This document shows positions 42,672-51,830 of a DNA stretch of 64,000 bases, one piece after another. Position 1 is the stretch's first letter. Every line of letters begins with the position of its first letter. A model generated the notes under the pieces. It was not told the origin of the DNA and did not search any database. It saw nothing but the letters and a program-made list of their open reading frames with translations. The stretch comes from OLB16 sp964422415 (GTDB lineage Bacteria > Hinthialibacterota > Hinthialibacteria > OLB16): positions 1 to 64,000 of the forward strand of contig CAYRBI010000007.1 in the NCBI GenBank assembly GCA_964422415.1. The letters run 5' to 3'. The position numbers and the translations under genes were made by a program.

Positions 42672-43658
42672 TTGTCTCGTATCCTAGTGGCAGGTGCCGG
42701 TGGATTCATCGGTCACCATCTGGTTTCGTTTTTGAAGAAAAAAGGGGATTGGGTTCGCGGAGTGGACATCAAGTTTCCCGAATATGAGGAGTCACAAGCC
42801 AACGCATTCGAGGTCCTTGACCTACGGCACTGGTGCAATTGTTTGCAAGCGGTTCGTGGCGTTGATGAAGTTTACTGCTGTGCCGCTGATATGGGAGGAA
42901 TGGGATATATTTCCTCCAACCATGCCACCATCCTTCACAATAACAGCCTTATCAGCACGCATATGTTAGAAGCTGCCAAGGTCAACAACTGCCAACGTTT
43001 CTTCTATACATCCTCCGCATGCATATACCCGGAGTACCGTCAAACACAGGAAAACGTGGAGCCACTACGTGAAGACATGGCCTATCCCGCGCAACCACAA
43101 GATGCCTATGGGTGGGAGAAACTGGTAACCGAGCGTCTCTGCACCCACTACAGAGAGGATTTTGGCCTCCAGACTCGCATTGTCCGCTTTCACAACATCT
43201 TTGGCCCCCGCGGGACCTGGGAGGGTGGCCGCGAGAAGGCTCCCGCCGCCATGTGCCGTAAAGCAGCAATCGCCAAACTCACCGGTAACCACACCATCGA
43301 GATCTGGGGAGATGGAAAACAAACCCGTTCCTTCTGCTATATTGATGATTGCCTGCGCGGAATCTACATGCTTATGCGTTCGGATCACGTAGACCCAATC
43401 AACTTGGGTCAAGACCGCATGATCACAATTGATGGCTTGGCTGACATTGCCGCCCAGTGTGCCGGGATCAAAATCGAAAAAAAGTATATATCCGGCCCAC
43501 AGGGTGTCAGAGGCCGGAATTCCGATAATACGAATGTCCGGAAGATACTTGGTTGGGAACCAGAAATCTCTCTGGAAGAAGGAATGCAGAGAACCTATAA
43601 CTGGATTGAAGAGCAACTTCGGGAACGGATGCAGAATGGCGAGATACTGTGTAAGTAA
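42672..43658 (+). CDS. NAD-dependent epimerase, GDP-mannose 3,5-epimerase-like
   Basis: The 328-residue SDR has GAGGFIGHHLVSFL, the ADMGGMGYISSNH segment and SSACIYPEYRQTQ, and the YGWEKLVTERLC Tyr-Lys pair; the 'DMGGMG' and 'CIYPE' blocks are hallmarks of plant-type GDP-mannose 3',5'-epimerase. It would yield GDP-L-galactose or GDP-L-gulose for polysaccharide. The start is a TTG at 42672 with GGAGGT 7-8 bases upstream. It is followed by a GT4 gene 5 bases on. GDP-L-galactose would be an unusual bacterial glycan precursor. Confidence 0.8.
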   Translation: MSRILVAGAGGFIGHHLVSFLKKKGDWVRGVDIKFPEYEESQANAFEVLDLRHWCNCLQAVRGVDEVYCCAADMGGMGYISSNHATILHNNSLISTHMLEAAKVNNCQRFFYTSSACIYPEYRQTQENVEPLREDMAYPAQPQDAYGWEKLVTERLCTHYREDFGLQTRIVRFHNIFGPRGTWEGGREKAPAAMCRKAAIAKLTGNHTIEIWGDGKQTRSFCYIDDCLRGIYMLMRSDHVDPINLGQDRMITIDGLADIAAQCAGIKIEKKYISGPQGVRGRNSDNTNVRKILGWEPEISLEEGMQRTYNWIEEQLRERMQNGEILCK

Positions 43659-43663
43659 TTACT

Positions 43664-44905
43664 ATGTCTGGACCCCGTCCGTCTTTTGTAACTATATTAT
43701 GCCAGTTGTTTTACCCAGAGTTGGTTTCCACGGGGCAAACATTAACAGAACTCTCCGAGGAATTAACTGATCTCGGAGTCAAGGTTACTGTTATTTGCGG
43801 ACCACCTACGATTGCATCATACTCATGTAACGAGACAAGGATAAATTACAAAGGAATCGAGATCCGCAGAGTCTGGGGAACACGTTTACCAAAGCTTAAC
43901 ACCTTTGGCAAACTCGTGAATCTAATATCTTATGCGGTCAGTTGTACGCTGAGTGTTCTCTTCTCCCGGGATCGAAGTCCCCTACTTATTGTAACCAATC
44001 CCCCCTTTCTTGGATTGGTGGGGCTCTTAGCGAAGTGGTTAAGGGGAAGACGCTATATTTTCCTGGTCTTTGATGTTTATCCGGATGCCGCAGTTAATGG
44101 AGGGATGATCTCAAGGGGGGGGCTCATCGAAAGGGTTTGGAATTCCTTCAATCGAGCCGTCTACAGGAATGCGGCTCATGTCATCGTCCTCGGAAAAAAG
44201 ATGGCGGAACTCATTGCGGACTGTTCGAAACTTGGACACTCACATCCTGATATACTTCACATCCTCCCTGTATGGGCGGATGACAGGATGATTCACCCCA
44301 AACCACAATCCGAGAGCCGGTTCTTGAAAGAATGGGGATTGGAGGGGAAATTCGTAGTACAGTATTCGGGAAACATGGCACGGAACCATGACTTGAAGAC
44401 GATCTGTGGAGCCATGGAGATTCTAAAAGATCATCCCACAATTCATTTCGTTTTCATTGGAGAGGGATATAGAAAACAAGAAGTTGTTGATTTCATAAAA
44501 ACGCGGAACATACACAATTGTTCGATTTATAGTTATGTTGACCGCGAAGATCTTCCAGAATCTCTTTCCATAGCCAGTGTGGGACTGCTCTCACTGGAAA
44601 AGGGACAAGCGGGAATCTCCGTTCCCTCCAAGATGTTTGGTATCATGGCTGCTGGAAGGCCTGTTCTTGCAGTCGTTCCAGATGATTCAGAGGTAACAGA
44701 GATCATTTTAACTCACAGGTATGGTGTGGTGATTAGGAACGGTGACTCGCAAGGTCTAGCCGAGGCAATCCTCCGGCTGCACAACGACAAGCCCCTTTAC
44801 CAGGATTACTGCCTCACCTCACGGAAGACTCTGGACAATCATTTCTCTTTACATTGTACCGCCGAAAAATACCAACAGATCATCGAGGCGTTACAAGCGA
44901 ACTAA
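43664..44905 (+). CDS. GT4 glycosyltransferase (WbuB/WcaI-like)
   Basis: The 413-residue GT-B enzyme starts VTILCQLFYPELVSTGQTLTEL, has an N-terminal acceptor domain with LLIVTNPPFLGLVG, and a C-terminal donor domain with YSGNMARNHDLKTI, FIGEGYRKQEV and the VPSKMFGIMAAGRPVLA nucleotide-sugar-binding motif. The layout matches WbuB/WcaI-type L-fucosaminyl or fucosyl transferases. It probably adds a sugar to the lipid-linked repeat unit on the inner membrane's cytoplasmic side. Spacing of 5 bases to the GDP-mannose epimerase-like gene suggests that it uses that product. A strong hairpin at 45035 lies downstream. Confidence 0.85.
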   Translation: MSGPRPSFVTILCQLFYPELVSTGQTLTELSEELTDLGVKVTVICGPPTIASYSCNETRINYKGIEIRRVWGTRLPKLNTFGKLVNLISYAVSCTLSVLFSRDRSPLLIVTNPPFLGLVGLLAKWLRGRRYIFLVFDVYPDAAVNGGMISRGGLIERVWNSFNRAVYRNAAHVIVLGKKMAELIADCSKLGHSHPDILHILPVWADDRMIHPKPQSESRFLKEWGLEGKFVVQYSGNMARNHDLKTICGAMEILKDHPTIHFVFIGEGYRKQEVVDFIKTRNIHNCSIYSYVDREDLPESLSIASVGLLSLEKGQAGISVPSKMFGIMAAGRPVLAVVPDDSEVTEIILTHRYGVVIRNGDSQGLAEAILRLHNDKPLYQDYCLTSRKTLDNHFSLHCTAEKYQQIIEALQAN

Positions 44906-45034
44906 TATTAGCTTTCCCAAAGATTCGATACAGGTTTCTGCTTCGAAAAGAGACCCATCGTGTCCTTCATTCCTTTGTTAGCCGGAGAGACAAGGCAACG
45001 GTGTTCTGTCACTCGTATATGTTTCATACCGCCG

Positions 45035-45060
45035 TCCCCGGTGTGACAACACACCGGGGA
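45035..45060 (+). terminator. Strong hairpin in repeat-rich spacer
   Basis: A perfect 11-bp stem (45035-45045 with 45050-45060) with a 4-base loop. It lies about 130 bases after the GT4 gene and could end its transcript; there is no T tract, so it may instead be part of a repeat element. Confidence 0.45.
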
Positions 45061-45068
45061 CTCCATTA

Positions 45069-45298
45069 TCATCCTTTGTGGGTGCCGGAAACCGCCATGG
45101 AGGACTACTTCGAAAATAATCCTCCATCGCTGGAACGAGAATCCTACCTCCTTCCGAATGGGGAAAGGATTCCCCAAAATCCGGGAACGAGATAGGATTC
45201 TTGTTCCAGCGGATAAAGGGTTATGGAAACCGCCCAATTTTCATGCTTTGCGGGTGCCGGTAACTGGCATGGGGGACTCTCTCGAAAACACCCCATAC
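45069..45298 (+). repeat. Two degenerate tandem copies, period 172
   Basis: The segment beginning TCATCCTTTGTGGGTGCCGG at 45069 recurs at 45241 in roughly three quarters of positions over about 57 bases (shared: tcat-cttt-gggtgccgg, aac, catgg-ggact, tcgaaaa). No coding function is visible; the ORFs here are short and read across the repeats. The whole 616-base spacer 44906-45521 is without a gene. Confidence 0.55.
45127..45212. repeat. Dispersed repeat, copies C and D in inverted orientation
   Basis: Copy C (45127-45156, reverse orientation) and copy D (45180-45212, forward) are diverged versions of the 32-bp repeat at 2950 and 4835, both keeping the GGATTCT(C/T)GTTCCAGCG core. Together they form an inverted pair with a short centre. 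A still more degraded piece follows at about 45312-45332. Confidence 0.65.
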
Positions 45299-45337
45299 CG
45301 TATAGATGAGCCAAGATTCCCGCTCCAGCAGATGCAG

Positions 45338-45399
45338 CAGCCTGTTGAAAAAGAACGTGAACACGGTGTCAACAGAACAACGTGTTTTTTAACAGACTG
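45338..45399. repeat. Imperfect inverted repeat (CCTGTTGAAAAA type)
   Basis: Arms 45338-45359 and 45381-45399 are imperfectly complementary over about 20 bases, of the form cagcctgttgaaaaa...ttttttaacagactg, with an inner AACAC/GTGTT stem. Similar elements recur in other bacterial genomes. The 122 bases from here to the next start codon hold only its weak ribosome-binding site. Confidence 0.55.
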
Positions 45400-45521
45400 T
45401 CAGTATGATATGACACAATTTTATTTCGTTTCAGCCATCACTCTATGTATGCTTTGTGCTTTAGAGCGGAGTTGCCGGGAATTTGGATGACTTCATTCTT
45501 TGTTAGTGGAGAATAAATACT

Positions 45522-46574
45522 GTGAGAATTCTTGTCACTGGTTCAAGCGGGCTCATTGGCTCGGAGGTGTGCAGTTTTTTCGCCCATGATGGATGGGAGG
45601 TTCATGGCGTCGACAATAACCAGAGAGCCGTCTTCTTCGGACCCGATGGCGACACCCGTTGGAATCAAAAGCGGTTGGAGTCTACCCTGCCACATTTTAC
45701 ACACCATGAGCTGGATATCCGTGACCGGGCAGGAGTCCTCAGACTCTTGGCCGAAGTGAAGCCTGATGCAGTCGTCCATGCAGCCGCGCAACCCAGCCAT
45801 GACCGTGCCGCTGCAATCCCCTTTGATGATTTCGAAACGAATGCTTTGGGTACGGTCCACATGCTCGAAGCCACCCGTCAAAGTGTCCCCGGATCTCCCT
45901 TTGTATACATGTCCACCAACAAGGTCTATGGCGATGCTCCCAATGAGATCCGGTTGAAGGAGCTGGAGACTCGCTGGGATTACGATGATCCCATCTATGC
46001 CGAGGGGATTCCCGAGACCTTTCGTATCGATCAGTCCAAGCATTCCCTGTTTGGCGCCGGTAAAGCCGCGGCGGATATCTATGTCCAGGAGTATGGCCGT
46101 TACTTTGGAATGAAGACCTGCTGCCTACGTGGCGGATGCCTGACAGGCCCTTCACACTCCGGTGTCGAACTGCATGGTTTCTTGAGCTACCTGGTCAAGT
46201 GCAATCTCGAGGGAAAGACCTACCGTGTATTCGGATACAAGGGGAAACAAGTCCGCGACAATATTCACAGCCAGGATGTCGCGCGTTTCATCCGCGCCTT
46301 CATCCACAAGCCAAGATCCGGTGAGGTCTACAACATCGGTGGTGGCAAGGGGAACAGCTGTTCAGTGCTTGAAGCTTTCGACCGGGTCTCCTCTCTTTCA
46401 GGGCGGAAGATGATCTGGGAATATGTCACCGAGAACCGGATTGGAGATCATATCTGCTATTACAGCGATCTGCGGAAGATGCGGTCCCATTTTCCCGAAT
46501 GGGATATTTCGATCTCCTTAGACCGGATCTTCGAGGAGATTGTGCAAGCTTGGCAAGGGCGTCTTGGTTTATAG
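45522..46574 (+). CDS. NAD-dependent epimerase, CDP-paratose/tyvelose 2-epimerase-like
   Basis: The 350-residue SDR has GSSGLIGSEVCSFF, the VDNNQRAVFFGPDGDT segment and a long insertion (LKELETRWDYDDPIYAEGIPE) before the SKHSLFGAGKAAADI catalytic region, all characteristic of CDP-tyvelose/paratose 2-epimerases. Note that the usual YxxxK Tyr is Phe (SLFGAGK), with other hydroxyls nearby. CDP-sugar synthesis genes (ddhABCD-like) are not in the window. GTG 45522 has GGAG 11 bases upstream. It lies 9 bases before the UDP-GlcNAc 2-epimerase gene. Confidence 0.8.
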   Translation: MRILVTGSSGLIGSEVCSFFAHDGWEVHGVDNNQRAVFFGPDGDTRWNQKRLESTLPHFTHHELDIRDRAGVLRLLAEVKPDAVVHAAAQPSHDRAAAIPFDDFETNALGTVHMLEATRQSVPGSPFVYMSTNKVYGDAPNEIRLKELETRWDYDDPIYAEGIPETFRIDQSKHSLFGAGKAAADIYVQEYGRYFGMKTCCLRGGCLTGPSHSGVELHGFLSYLVKCNLEGKTYRVFGYKGKQVRDNIHSQDVARFIRAFIHKPRSGEVYNIGGGKGNSCSVLEAFDRVSSLSGRKMIWEYVTENRIGDHICYYSDLRKMRSHFPEWDISISLDRIFEEIVQAWQGRLGL

Positions 46575-46583
46575 ACGTTGATT

Positions 46584-47678
46584 ATGAAGTTGATCTGCGT
46601 TGCCGGGACCAGGCCCAATTTCGTAAAAATTGCCTCCTTGATGGCGGCCTTCCAAGCCGCACCATCAATACAACCCATTCTGGTTCACACCGGTCAGCAT
46701 TATGATCCGGGGTTGAGTGATCTCTTTTTCCATCAGCTCGGAATTCCCCAGCCAGATCTCAACCTCGAGGTGGGGTCCTCCTCACGCATCTCCCAAACAG
46801 CTCAGATCATGCAACGCTTCGAACCAGTCGTGGCCCATAAGAAACCCGATGCTGTGCTGGTAGTGGGGGATGTCAACAGTACTTTGGCGTGTGGATTGGT
46901 GGCAGTGGATGCCAGGGTGAAGCTCATCCATGTCGAGGCCGGCCTGCGCAGCTTCGACCGGAACATGCCCGAAGAGATCAATCGTATCCTCACCGATTCA
47001 ATCAGTGACCTGCTCTTCTGCACTGAGCAGAGTGGGGTCAACAACCTTCTGCATGAGGGCATCTCCCACGAAAGGATCCACCTGGTTGGGAATGTGATGG
47101 TGGACACCCTGATGAAAAATCGTGAGCGGGCCGAGCAGACCACCATTCTTGAGGAGATGGGTGTGGAGTCTCATGGATATGCTGTGCTGACCCTTCACCG
47201 CCCTTCCAATGTCGATGATGCTGTTGTCTTGGGGCATCTTTTGGATGCTCTCGAGGTGATCCAACAAGACCTTCCGGTTATCTTTCCGGTCCATCCCCGG
47301 ACACATCACCGGCTCCGGGAGGGTGGTCTCGGACAGCGGATCCAATCACTGCTCCAGCTGCGGCAAATAGAGCCTCTCGGTTACCTCGAGTTCCTCAAAC
47401 TCATGAGTCACGCCAAGGTGGTATTAACAGACTCGGGAGGGATCCAAGAAGAAACTACCATCTTGGGGGTTCCTTGCTTGACTTTGCGAGACCATACCGA
47501 ACGTCCCATAACCTGCGAGATGGGAACGAATCAACTGGTGGGAACCGATCCAGACCGGATTATCCACTCCTTTCGGGCACTTGGGCCCAAACACCACACG
47601 AACAGATGCTTGCCACCCTTCTGGGATGGGCGAACCTCCCAAAGGATTCTCGATCACCTTACTGGCTGTGCGATCTGA
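46584..47678 (+). CDS. wecB: UDP-N-acetylglucosamine 2-epimerase (non-hydrolysing)
   Basis: The 364-residue protein has the family's VAGTRPNFVKIA start, HTGQHYDPGLSD, VGDVNSTLACGL, HVEAGLRSFDRNMPEEINR and TDSGGIQEETTILGVPCLTLRDHTERP-type signature. It converts UDP-GlcNAc to UDP-ManNAc in the cytoplasm for surface glycans. ATG 46584 is favoured over TTG 46578. It follows the CDP-sugar epimerase-like gene by 9 bases. A WecC-type dehydrogenase that would make UDP-ManNAcA is not present in the window. Confidence 0.92.
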   Translation: MKLICVAGTRPNFVKIASLMAAFQAAPSIQPILVHTGQHYDPGLSDLFFHQLGIPQPDLNLEVGSSSRISQTAQIMQRFEPVVAHKKPDAVLVVGDVNSTLACGLVAVDARVKLIHVEAGLRSFDRNMPEEINRILTDSISDLLFCTEQSGVNNLLHEGISHERIHLVGNVMVDTLMKNRERAEQTTILEEMGVESHGYAVLTLHRPSNVDDAVVLGHLLDALEVIQQDLPVIFPVHPRTHHRLREGGLGQRIQSLLQLRQIEPLGYLEFLKLMSHAKVVLTDSGGIQEETTILGVPCLTLRDHTERPITCEMGTNQLVGTDPDRIIHSFRALGPKHHTNRCLPPFWDGRTSQRILDHLTGCAI

Positions 47679-47889
47679 ATTGGTTCCAGTACCCCTGAAA
47701 AATGAGACCACACCTTGCCGATTCAGCACCCCATGTGACTTGGTACCGGTTCAGTCATGAGTCCGGATGAACAAAGAAGAATGCCTTCATTAGGTACGAA
47801 TCGTTGTTCATCCCCTCCTCCCCCTATTGAAAAGGACCCATGGTCAAGATATAGTTTTCCAAAATCTACCTGAAGGGAATCCAGAGGAA

Positions 47890-48660
47890 GTGATTAAACA
47901 AGTGTGCACAAAAATCCCGTTTTTACTTCTGATTTCGTTTTTTTTGTCTTTGAGTGTGGTGATTTCCGGTTGTTCTGGAGGTGATGAATCCAAAGGTGCC
48001 TCTCGTTCCTCAAAGTCGATCAAGTCATCGGCCACTCCGACAAAGCCAGCTCCTCCATCCGAAGACACCAAGAAATCCGAAACCACCTCTTCAGTACCGG
48101 CCACGGCTCCAGCTGGATCTGATATTTTGGCCAAGATTGAGAAAGCTTCCAGTTTTCTTGTGCTCGGAGCATTGCAGGATGGATACAGGAAGAATGGTCC
48201 CAAATCGGATTCCATCGATCAAGCATTTGGCAAGAAATGGAAGGCTTTGACGGCTGGAATGGCACCCAAAACCTTGATTGAGGGTTTCGATGTGCTTGCG
48301 GTGGATACCAAGGCCACTGGCCCCAAAGAACTCACCTTTTCTTTCCTTCTGCATACCACGGCCGACATACACACAGATTACCATTTAACAGTTTGGGGTA
48401 AGGTGGCTCCGAATCATGTTCCACTGATTAAGGAGTTCAAAAAGGGATCACACTCCACCGAATGGAACCTTTGTCTATTTGATAAACCGACCTCCCAATG
48501 GAAATCTGACGAGTATCGTGTTGTTCAGCTCGAGGTTCCATCTGAGATTATTCCCTATGAGTTGAAAATTCGTCTTCACACTCGTGATAAGAATCGAGTA
48601 TGGACTAGCAGTCCTGGGAACTATGTCATTTTGGGATGGCAGACTGCTTTGGCGAAGTGA
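47890..48660 (+). CDS. Putative lipoprotein of unknown function
   Basis: The product has a hydrophobic segment ending in VVISGC, a lipobox, followed by a Ser/Lys/Pro/Thr-rich linker (about 60 residues) and a ~170-residue beta-rich domain (FSFLLHTTADIHTDYHLTVWG ... YELKIRLHT). It is probably anchored in the outer or inner membrane. The start is uncertain: GTG 47890 or 47902 are the best candidates, though the frame is open to a TTG at 47827. It lies between polysaccharide genes with large spacers on both sides (211 bases upstream without other features). I do not recognise the family. Confidence 0.5.
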   Translation: MIKQVCTKIPFLLLISFFLSLSVVISGCSGGDESKGASRSSKSIKSSATPTKPAPPSEDTKKSETTSSVPATAPAGSDILAKIEKASSFLVLGALQDGYRKNGPKSDSIDQAFGKKWKALTAGMAPKTLIEGFDVLAVDTKATGPKELTFSFLLHTTADIHTDYHLTVWGKVAPNHVPLIKEFKKGSHSTEWNLCLFDKPTSQWKSDEYRVVQLEVPSEIIPYELKIRLHTRDKNRVWTSSPGNYVILGWQTALAK

Positions 48661-48721
48661 TTTCGGTCTGTAGTATTGGAATCACTTATTTTCCTTAATA
48701 TTTAGAAATGAGATTTGTTGG

Positions 48722-49873
48722 ATGGAGCCAAAGCCGTTCGAAAAGCCAATTTTTGTTACCCGCCCTTTTCTTCCACCTCTGGATCAGTTCACTGCGGGTT
48801 TACAGGAGATGTGGGATAACCATTGGCTTACGAACAATGGTCCTTTGGTTCAACGTTTCGAAAAGGTTCTTTCCAGTTATTTCAAAACGGGTAATGTCTG
48901 TTTATTTAATAATGGGACATTAGCACTTCAGATCGGTCTTCAGGGGATGGGGATTACTGGAGAAGTAATCACCACCCCCTTTACTTTCGTTGCGACTTCA
49001 CACGCTCTCTATTGGAATAAAATCCGTCCCGTTTTCGTTGATATCGAGCCAGATTACTACACTCTTGATCCAGCTGCTGTAGAAGCGGCAATCACTCCTT
49101 GGACAACAGCTATCCTCGCTGTCCATGTATATGGTTTTCCATGTAAACTTGTTGAGCTTGCTGACATTGCCCGTCGACATCATCTGGTGCTGATCTATGA
49201 TGCCGCCCATGCATTCGGGGTTAATGTGAATGGCCTTCCTATTAATCATTATGGTGATATGAGCATGTTCAGTTTTCATGCCACCAAACTCTTTCATAGC
49301 ATTGAAGGCGGACTGCTGACATTTCAAGACTCTGGTCTTAAACCTGTTTTTAATTATTTGAAGAACTTTGGTTTTGAAAATGAAGTTGAAGTCGTCATGC
49401 CAGGCACTAATGCCAAGATGAACGAGATGCAGGCTTTGATGGGAACTCTCGTCTTGTCTTACCTGCCTAGCTTAATCGAAAACTCCCACAAAATCGATTC
49501 TACATATCGTGAATGCCTTAAAGAAGTTCCTGGAATAAAATTTCCTACCATACTTCCTTCCACTGTCGATTATAATTATATCTATCAACCAGTCGAAGTC
49601 GTTGAATCTGAATTTGGTATGAGCCGTGATGATTTATACCATTTACTTAAGAAGTACAATATTAATTCTCGCCGCTATTTTTATCCACTTCTTTGTGACT
49701 TTCCCTGTTATCGTAGCATTGCTATCAATGATCCTCTTCATACTGCACGCCTTATATCAGAACGGATTCTTTGTTTACCAATTTATAGCGATCTTCCAGT
49801 CGACGATGTCTTTCATATTTGCGATATTATATCGAGATTACAGTCACATGCGGCATCAAATAGACTTCATTAA
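48722..49873 (+). CDS. PLP-dependent sugar aminotransferase, VioA-like (DegT/DnrJ/EryC1/StrS)
   Basis: The 383-residue protein has WLTNNGPLVQRFEKVL, LFNNGTLALQIGLQ, ITTPFTFVATSHAL, YDAAHAFGV and the PLP-lysine site FHATKLFHSIEGG. The NNGP and FNNGTLAL blocks are like VioA/FdtB, which aminate dTDP-4-keto-6-deoxy sugars (dTDP-viosamine type, 4-amino-4,6-dideoxy-glucose). It would supply an amino sugar for the repeat unit. The next gene, an ATP-grasp ligase 17 bases downstream, suggests that the new amine is acylated. The AT-rich composition of the island begins here. Confidence 0.85.
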   Translation: MEPKPFEKPIFVTRPFLPPLDQFTAGLQEMWDNHWLTNNGPLVQRFEKVLSSYFKTGNVCLFNNGTLALQIGLQGMGITGEVITTPFTFVATSHALYWNKIRPVFVDIEPDYYTLDPAAVEAAITPWTTAILAVHVYGFPCKLVELADIARRHHLVLIYDAAHAFGVNVNGLPINHYGDMSMFSFHATKLFHSIEGGLLTFQDSGLKPVFNYLKNFGFENEVEVVMPGTNAKMNEMQALMGTLVLSYLPSLIENSHKIDSTYRECLKEVPGIKFPTILPSTVDYNYIYQPVEVVESEFGMSRDDLYHLLKKYNINSRRYFYPLLCDFPCYRSIAINDPLHTARLISERILCLPIYSDLPVDDVFHICDIISRLQSHAASNRLH

Positions 49874-49890
49874 GGGGATTATTTTAAAGT

Positions 49891-50880
49891 ATGGAAGGAA
49901 TTCTTGTAACTGGAGTCGGTGGAGGTGCCGGGCAGAGTGTTCTCAAAGCTCTTGAGGACTCTCCTTATAAAATTGTTGGTGTCGATGCGGAAGAATTCGC
50001 TGCTGGTCTTTATGCTGTTTCAAGTGCTTATAGGGGTTGTTATGCAAAGGATCCCAATTTTATCGACCGTTTGTTAGAAATCTGTGTTTATGAGAAATGC
50101 TCACTCATTTTTCCTGGTCATGATGTTGAATTGCTTCCTTTATCAACAAATTTTAATAGATTTACATCGATTGGGATTACACCTGTTGTCAGCTGTCCTG
50201 ATGTCATCAATATATGTGATGATAAACTAGAAACATATCTCTTTTTAAAGGAATTTGGATTCAACGTTCCTAAAACATCCCGCTTTTGCGACGTTACACA
50301 ACCTTTTTTTCCGATAGTCCTGAAACCTCAATGTGCTGGAGCTCGCTCACGCCAGACATATGTGATTCATAACTCTCAAGAATTTGACGTTTATCTTCAT
50401 CTGATTGATAGAAACAATTGTATTGTCCAAGAATACATTGATGGGGACGAGTATACTTGTGGAACGCTATCATTCAACGGTAGCTGTCGTGGTGTCATTG
50501 CCATGAGACGGATTCTTCGTTCTGGTGATACCTATAAAGCATTCGTTGAACGTAATGAATGTATTGAAAAGGAAGTCAGCAAGATTATTAATCAGCTAAA
50601 CCCTTTTGGTGCCTGTAATGTCCAATTACGTCTCCGTGATGGAATTCCATACGTTTTTGAGATAAATGCTCGTTGCTCCGGTACAACTGCCGCACGAGCG
50701 ATAGCTGGCTTTAATGAGCCTAGAATGATTGCAGATTTTCTCCTACATGGTATAGAACCAAAATATTCCATTCAAGAGATAAATATCTTTAGGTATTGGA
50801 AAGAGATTGTAACCACTAGAGAGAGAACTAATCAATTAGCAATAACGGGGCATCTTTTAGGAGATGGAACGATTTTATGA
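49891..50880 (+). CDS. ATP-grasp ligase in glycan locus
   Basis: The 329-residue protein has an N-terminal Rossmann-like pre-ATP-grasp domain (LVTGVGGGAGQSVLKAL), then the ATP-grasp region: FPIVLKPQCAGARSRQTY, IVQEYIDGDEYTCGTL, and the metal-binding VFEINARCSGTTAARA. It resembles carbamoyl-phosphate synthase-like/PylC-like ligases that join a carboxylate to an amine. After a VioA-like aminotransferase, the simplest role is amide bond formation on a 4-amino sugar, for example with an amino acid. Its stop overlaps the next start (ATGA), so it is coupled with the following epimerase. Confidence 0.8.
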   Translation: MEGILVTGVGGGAGQSVLKALEDSPYKIVGVDAEEFAAGLYAVSSAYRGCYAKDPNFIDRLLEICVYEKCSLIFPGHDVELLPLSTNFNRFTSIGITPVVSCPDVINICDDKLETYLFLKEFGFNVPKTSRFCDVTQPFFPIVLKPQCAGARSRQTYVIHNSQEFDVYLHLIDRNNCIVQEYIDGDEYTCGTLSFNGSCRGVIAMRRILRSGDTYKAFVERNECIEKEVSKIINQLNPFGACNVQLRLRDGIPYVFEINARCSGTTAARAIAGFNEPRMIADFLLHGIEPKYSIQEINIFRYWKEIVTTRERTNQLAITGHLLGDGTIL

Positions 50881-51830
50881 GTGAGCATTTATCTCATACT
50901 AGTTTGCATATTCTTGTTACAGGTGCGACAGGCTTTATTGGACGACATGTAATTAATACCCTTATTGAACGCGGACACAGCGTAATTGCTATGATCCATA
51001 ATAAGGAATTATTACAAGATGTTCATAAAAAATGTCTAGATGTTGTTTACGGTGATATTTGCAATACTTCTGTACTAGAAAATCTCACACATAATATAGA
51101 TGTAATCTGTCATATTGCAGCCTATATACCATCACGTTATGATGATCCTAGTGAAGCAGAACGATGTTATCGTATCAATGCTTTGGCGACACTTTCACTT
51201 GCCTCTATAGCCATCAATAAAGGAATCAAACGTTTTGTATATACCTCGACTGGAAATATGTATAAATGGACCCAACAACCAGCAATAGAAAGTGACACAA
51301 TTTACCCAACTGATATTGCTCCTTTTTATTTTATCAGTAAATTAGCTGGAGAAGTTTATCTCAATTTTATCAGTAAGACTTCTAATATGGATGTCCTTAT
51401 ACTACGAATTGGAAGTCCATATGGGCCTGGTGCTCCATCCAAAATGGTTATTCCTACTTTTTTGAAAAAAGCCAGAAATGGTGAAAGATTAATAGTTCAG
51501 AATGGTGGTATGTCGAAATATAATTTTGTTTATATTGATGATGTGTCTTCTATTATTGCGAAGTCTTTAGAATATGGAGACTCTGGAATTTATAATATTT
51601 CTTCAAGTAATAGCACAAGTCTTCGTCAGCTGGCAGAAGCTGTTGCTCTGGTCTATTCAGATAGAAATGTCGTAGTGGATATTGATTCTCCGACTAAAGA
51701 TTCATTTGCAGGTTTTCCTGAAATGTCTATTGAGAAAGCTATCCAGACTTGGCAATTTTCACCACTTAATATCTACGATGGACTTTGTAGGTATAAATCG
51801 GTAATAGACGAAGAATTCATCTCTCCATGA
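50877..51830 (+). CDS. NAD-dependent epimerase/dehydratase
   Basis: The 317-residue SDR has VTGATGFIGRHVINTL, HIAAYIPSRYDDP, TSTGNMYKW and a YFISKLAGEVYL catalytic pair, then LRIGSPYGPGAPS. The Ser of the triad is followed by TGNMY rather than the usual SSxxVYG, so the specificity is unusual. It overlaps the ATP-grasp gene and the metallophosphoesterase gene by 4 bases each; the three products should be made in equal amounts and act together. Substrate unknown, presumably a nucleotide sugar. Confidence 0.8.
   Translation: MSEHLSHTSLHILVTGATGFIGRHVINTLIERGHSVIAMIHNKELLQDVHKKCLDVVYGDICNTSVLENLTHNIDVICHIAAYIPSRYDDPSEAERCYRINALATLSLASIAINKGIKRFVYTSTGNMYKWTQQPAIESDTIYPTDIAPFYFISKLAGEVYLNFISKTSNMDVLILRIGSPYGPGAPSKMVIPTFLKKARNGERLIVQNGGMSKYNFVYIDDVSSIIAKSLEYGDSGIYNISSSNSTSLRQLAEAVALVYSDRNVVVDIDSPTKDSFAGFPEMSIEKAIQTWQFSPLNIYDGLCRYKSVIDEEFISP

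Noticed and set aside
42266..42787. Plus-strand frame running through the second N gap
   Set aside because: It only stays open because N codons are not stops, and it lies antisense to the hydrolase gene and out of frame with the epimerase.
45069..45298. Possible CRISPR or tandem satellite
   Set aside because: Only two diverged copies with a 172-base period and no regular short repeats or spacers; no cas genes nearby.
44908..45490. Short frames in both directions in the repeat spacer
   Set aside because: They read through tandem and inverted repeats, have no ribosome-binding sites and resemble no protein.
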